From DATKCF01 sp035513345 (GTDB lineage Bacteria > Gemmatimonadota > Gemmatimonadetes > Longimicrobiales > RSA9): 64,000 bases of DNA. The DNA is taken from positions 7,840 through 71,839 of the forward strand of contig DATKCF010000125.1 in NCBI GenBank assembly GCA_035513345.1, given 5' to 3'. Position 1 is the first letter of the stretch; every line of letters begins with the position of its first letter. The position numbers were made by a program, and so were the translations under genes. Shown in pieces: positions 61,376 through 64,000 of the stretch. The notes below the pieces were generated by a model, which was not told the DNA's origin, did no database searches, and saw only the letters and a program-made list of their open reading frames with translations.

Positions 61376-64000
61376 ATGGCGAACCTGCGGGGGGTCGGGG
61401 AGCTGCTGCGGTCGTTGTTGCGGCGACGCGCGATGGATGAGGAGGCGGCGGAAGAGATGCGCTTCCATGTGGAGGAGGAGACGGCGGCGAACATGCGTCG
61501 GGGCATGGGCCGGGCGGAAGCGGAGCGGCGGGCGCGGCTCGAATTCGGAGGCGAGGATCGGTTCATGGAAGAGACCCGGGATGCGCGTGGAACGCGGTGG
61601 CTCGAGGATTTGGTGCGGGACGTGGTGTGGTCGGTCCGGGTAATGCGGCGTTCCCCGGGTCCGTCGTTCGTGGCGGTGCTGACAATAGCGCTCGGGATCG
61701 GCGCGGCGACGGCTGTGTTCAGCGTTGTGAAGGCGGTGCTGCTCGACCCGCTGCCGTTCCCGGACTCGGATCGTCTCGTGTCGGTGTACGGCCGATTCCT
61801 GCCGGAGAGCGGGTTCGACTTCCCTCAGTTCCCGTTGTCGGCGCCGGAATACTTCGACTATCGAGAGAACAACCGTTCGATGGTGGATGTAGCGGCGATG
61901 GGCACACTGGGGGTGACGCTGCAGCCCGAGGGTGGCGAAGCCGAGCGGGTGATCGGTGGTACGGTGACGGCGAATCTGTTCGACGTCGTGGGTGTCAGTC
62001 CGTTGCTGGGTCGGGGCTTTACAGCGGAAGAGGACGTGCCGGACGGTCCCGGCGTGGTGATGATCAGCCATGGTCTGTGGCAGCGTGCCTACGGCGGTGA
62101 TGCTGGTATCATCGGCCGTATGATCCGCTTGAACGGATTTAATGTGGAAGTGGTCGGGGTGATGCCGGCGGGCTTTTCCTTCCCGGGGCGCGACCTGGCT
62201 CTCTGGGTTCCGCAGGGTCTGAATCAGGCAGCCAACCAGAGATCGAGTCACTCGCTCTCCGCGGTGGCTCGCCTGCGTCCCGGCGTGACGTTCGAGGAAG
62301 CGCAAGCGGAGATGGTGGTGATGATGTCAGCGTGGGAGGCGGAGTACCCGGAGATTCACACGGGGCACTTTCTGTTTCTCCGTTCGCTGAAGGACGATGT
62401 GGTCGGCGATGTGAAGCTGGCGTTGCTGGTCCTCATGAGCGCAGTCGGTGTGATCGTGCTGATCGTGTGCGCGAACGTGGCGAACATGCAGCTTGCGCGT
62501 GCAACGACGCGGCAGCGGGAAGTTGCGGTGCGTGCGGCGCTCGGCGGATCGAGGCGTCGCCTTGTCGGTCAGTTCCTTACGGAGAGTGCGCTGCTCGCGC
62601 TTGCGGGCGGTGCGAGCGGCGTGGTCCTGGCGCGCTTCGGTGTATCGGCGATCCTCGCGGCGGCGGCGGGCTCGATACCCCGCTCGGACAGTGTCGATGC
62701 CGATCCGGTTGTCGCGCTGTTCGCATTGGCTGTGACCTTCGTGACGGCGCTGGCGTCTGGGGCGTTGCCGGCGCTCCGCGCGGCGGGTGCGAGTCCGCAG
62801 TCGGCAATGCGTGAAGGCGACCGTTCAGCGACGCACGGCAAAAGCCGGACCCGCGTGCGCTCCGGTCTGGTCGTGGTGGAAGTCGCGCTGGCGGTAGTGA
62901 TCGTCGTGGCGGCGGGTCTGATGGTGCGGAGTTTTCGCGCGCTCGTGTCGGTCGATGCCGGCTTCGATCCACGGGGCGTACTGACGGCATCGGTTTCGTT
63001 GCCATCGGGGACGTATCCCGATCTCGCGGGTGTGCAGTCGTTCCACGAGCGTGTCGTCGAGCGGTTGAAAGCGTTGCCCGGCGTGCAGTCGGCATCCGCC
63101 ACGAGCGCGCTCCCACTCGATGGCGGCAGCAACGGCGTGTGGGATTTCATGGTCGAGGGCAGACCGGACCCTGCTCCCGGCCAGCCGGCGTTCAACGGCG
63201 AGGTCATCGTGATGATGCCGGGTCTGGCGGAGACGCTCGGCATGCGTGTAATCGAAGGCCGCTTCTTCGATGCGACGGACCGTGAGGGCTCGGCGCGCGT
63301 GACGGTTGTGAACCGCAAGCTGGCGTCGACGTTCTTCCCCGGCGAGAGTGCGGTCGGTCGGCGCATCCGCGTCGAGGCATTGGACGACGCACCGTGGCTC
63401 ACGATCGTGGGCGTGCTCGACGACTTCCGCAACCTCACACTCGACAGTGAACAGCTGGCGGGCTGGTACACGCCTTTCGCGCAGGCGACGAATTCGATCG
63501 ACTTCCTGCCTCGCCGGCTGAGTTACGTCATCCGTACGTCGGGCGACCCGGCGCAGCTCGCGAGCGCCGTGCGGTCCGCCATCCAAGCGGAGGATTCGGC
63601 TCTTCCCGTGACTGCGCTCGGCACCATGGCTTCCGTGGTCAGCGATTCGCTGGCTGGCCAGCGGTTCACGCTCCGGCTGCTGGGCGTGTTCGCGACGCTC
63701 GCACTCCTGCTCGGTGCGATCGGGTTGTACGGCACGCTCTCGTGCGCGGTGGCCGAACGCACACGCGAGCTCGGTATTCGCCGGGCACTGGGCGCCACAG
63801 ACCGCGAGATCCTCGGCGTCGTGGCCGACCAGGGCCTCCGTTTGACCACTCTCGGCCTCGCGGCGGGCATGCTCGTCGCGCTCGCCGGCACGCGGCTCCT
63901 CCAGGGCCTGCTTTTCGGCGTACAGCCGACCGATCCGGCCACGCTCGTGCTCGTTGCCATTACCATGCTCGTCGCTGCCGCCATCGCGGCGGTCGTACCA
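61376..64000 (+). CDS. ADOP-type ABC permease (MacB-like periplasmic core plus FtsX domains), truncated at right edge
   Basis: At least 875 residues. An N-terminal soluble prefix (MANLRGVGELLRSLLRRRAM through RWLEDLVRDVVW) precedes a MacB-like periplasmic core bracketed by membrane segments (SFVAVLTIALGIGAATAVFS; then LALLVLMSAVGVIVLIVCANVANMQ), and a second core and FtsX-type module repeat. This is the acidobacterial duplicated orphan permease layout. No ATPase gene is visible; the rest lies beyond 64000. The PadR gene is its probable repressor. Confidence 0.9.
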   Translation, partial: MANLRGVGELLRSLLRRRAMDEEAAEEMRFHVEEETAANMRRGMGRAEAERRARLEFGGEDRFMEETRDARGTRWLEDLVRDVVWSVRVMRRSPGPSFVAVLTIALGIGAATAVFSVVKAVLLDPLPFPDSDRLVSVYGRFLPESGFDFPQFPLSAPEYFDYRENNRSMVDVAAMGTLGVTLQPEGGEAERVIGGTVTANLFDVVGVSPLLGRGFTAEEDVPDGPGVVMISHGLWQRAYGGDAGIIGRMIRLNGFNVEVVGVMPAGFSFPGRDLALWVPQGLNQAANQRSSHSLSAVARLRPGVTFEEAQAEMVVMMSAWEAEYPEIHTGHFLFLRSLKDDVVGDVKLALLVLMSAVGVIVLIVCANVANMQLARATTRQREVAVRAALGGSRRRLVGQFLTESALLALAGGASGVVLARFGVSAILAAAAGSIPRSDSVDADPVVALFALAVTFVTALASGALPALRAAGASPQSAMREGDRSATHGKSRTRVRSGLVVVEVALAVVIVVAAGLMVRSFRALVSVDAGFDPRGVLTASVSLPSGTYPDLAGVQSFHERVVERLKALPGVQSASATSALPLDGGSNGVWDFMVEGRPDPAPGQPAFNGEVIVMMPGLAETLGMRVIEGRFFDATDREGSARVTVVNRKLASTFFPGESAVGRRIRVEALDDAPWLTIVGVLDDFRNLTLDSEQLAGWYTPFAQATNSIDFLPRRLSYVIRTSGDPAQLASAVRSAIQAEDSALPVTALGTMASVVSDSLAGQRFTLRLLGVFATLALLLGAIGLYGTLSCAVAERTRELGIRRALGATDREILGVVADQGLRLTTLGLAAGMLVALAGTRLLQGLLFGVQPTDPATLVLVAITMLVAAAIAAVVP

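Noticed and set aside
1..64000. CRISPR arrays, tRNA or rRNA genes, insertion sequences
   Set aside because: No regularly spaced direct repeats, transposase motifs or tRNA-like cloverleaf with TTC-loop were seen by eye; short tRNAs could still be missed without a covariance search.

Overview
The window is one 64-kb stretch of GC-rich chromosome (about two thirds G+C) with tight operons, four-base ATGA/GTGA overlaps and strong G/C at third codon positions. The gene set points to Gemmatimonadota, with Acidobacteriota second: a SusC/SusD pair outside Bacteroidota, a PadR regulator with a duplicated-permease (ADOP) transporter, LVIVD and DUF305 secreted proteins, a plug-only TonB-receptor-like protein, and GMC oxidoreductase with a gluconate dehydrogenase subunit-3-like partner. 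No rRNA, tRNA, CRISPR array, IS element or intact prophage was seen. The assignment rests on gene content only.

Layout. 1-3.6 kb: the start of a nucleotidyltransferase gene running off the left edge, a divergent HPr-kinase-like gene and a two-gene ABC exporter. 3.8-8.6 kb: a SEC-C/pRiA4b ORF-3 fusion protein, a palindromic tandem repeat and a Tat-exported Gfo/Idh/MocA oxidoreductase. 8.7-12.5 kb: a five-gene operon (CBS protein, ring-cleavage-type dioxygenase, esterase, two CoA-transferase subunits) that looks aromatic or quinone related. 12.6-20.8 kb: a TTHB210-like lipoprotein, a frameshifted ADP-ribosylglycohydrolase, a 1.6k-residue NAD-glutamate dehydrogenase, a remnant of a second ADP-ribosylglycohydrolase and an ion-channel-like protein with two TrkA-N domains. 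21-25.3 kb: an FG-GAP propeller lipoprotein and a GMC oxidoreductase pair. 25.3-27.1 kb: a Cys-rich copper-storage-type protein among decayed fragments (SMI1/KNR4, cupin, TPR protein). 27.4-36.3 kb: a small membrane protein, two glycosyltransferases, then a coupled operon of GcvT-like protein, two PYROXD2/phytoene-desaturase-like flavoproteins, an alpha/beta hydrolase and a Rieske oxygenase. 36.3-41.8 kb on the minus strand: an Ig-like lipoprotein, a MoaD/ThiS-like protein, then two CPA2 antiporters and a universal stress protein from their own promoter. 42-48.4 kb: a plug-only protein, a small lipoprotein, a bidirectional terminator and susD/susC behind a leader of about 415 nt. 49.1-51.6 kb: a second copy of the MoaD/ThiS gene, a BNR propeller and a TPR lipoprotein. 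51.8-57.4 kb: a GH19 enzyme, an M1 aminopeptidase, an RDD protein, an orphan contractile-tail tube gene with an unknown partner, and a DUF2911 protein. 57.8-64 kb: LVIVD and DUF305 proteins, a small membrane protein, then PadR with an evident operator and an ADOP permease truncated by the right edge.

The best candidates for undescribed biology are (1) the operon at 29.8-36.3 kb, which joins a Rieske oxygenase with a Glu bridging position (as in quaternary-amine demethylating oxygenases) to a GcvT-fold C1-transfer protein and two related flavoproteins, and (2) the duplicated MoaD/ThiS-like protein whose Gly-Gly is buried by a 22-residue tail, one copy next to a BNR propeller gene. The window also carries several broken genes and fragments, including two ADP-ribosylglycohydrolases.
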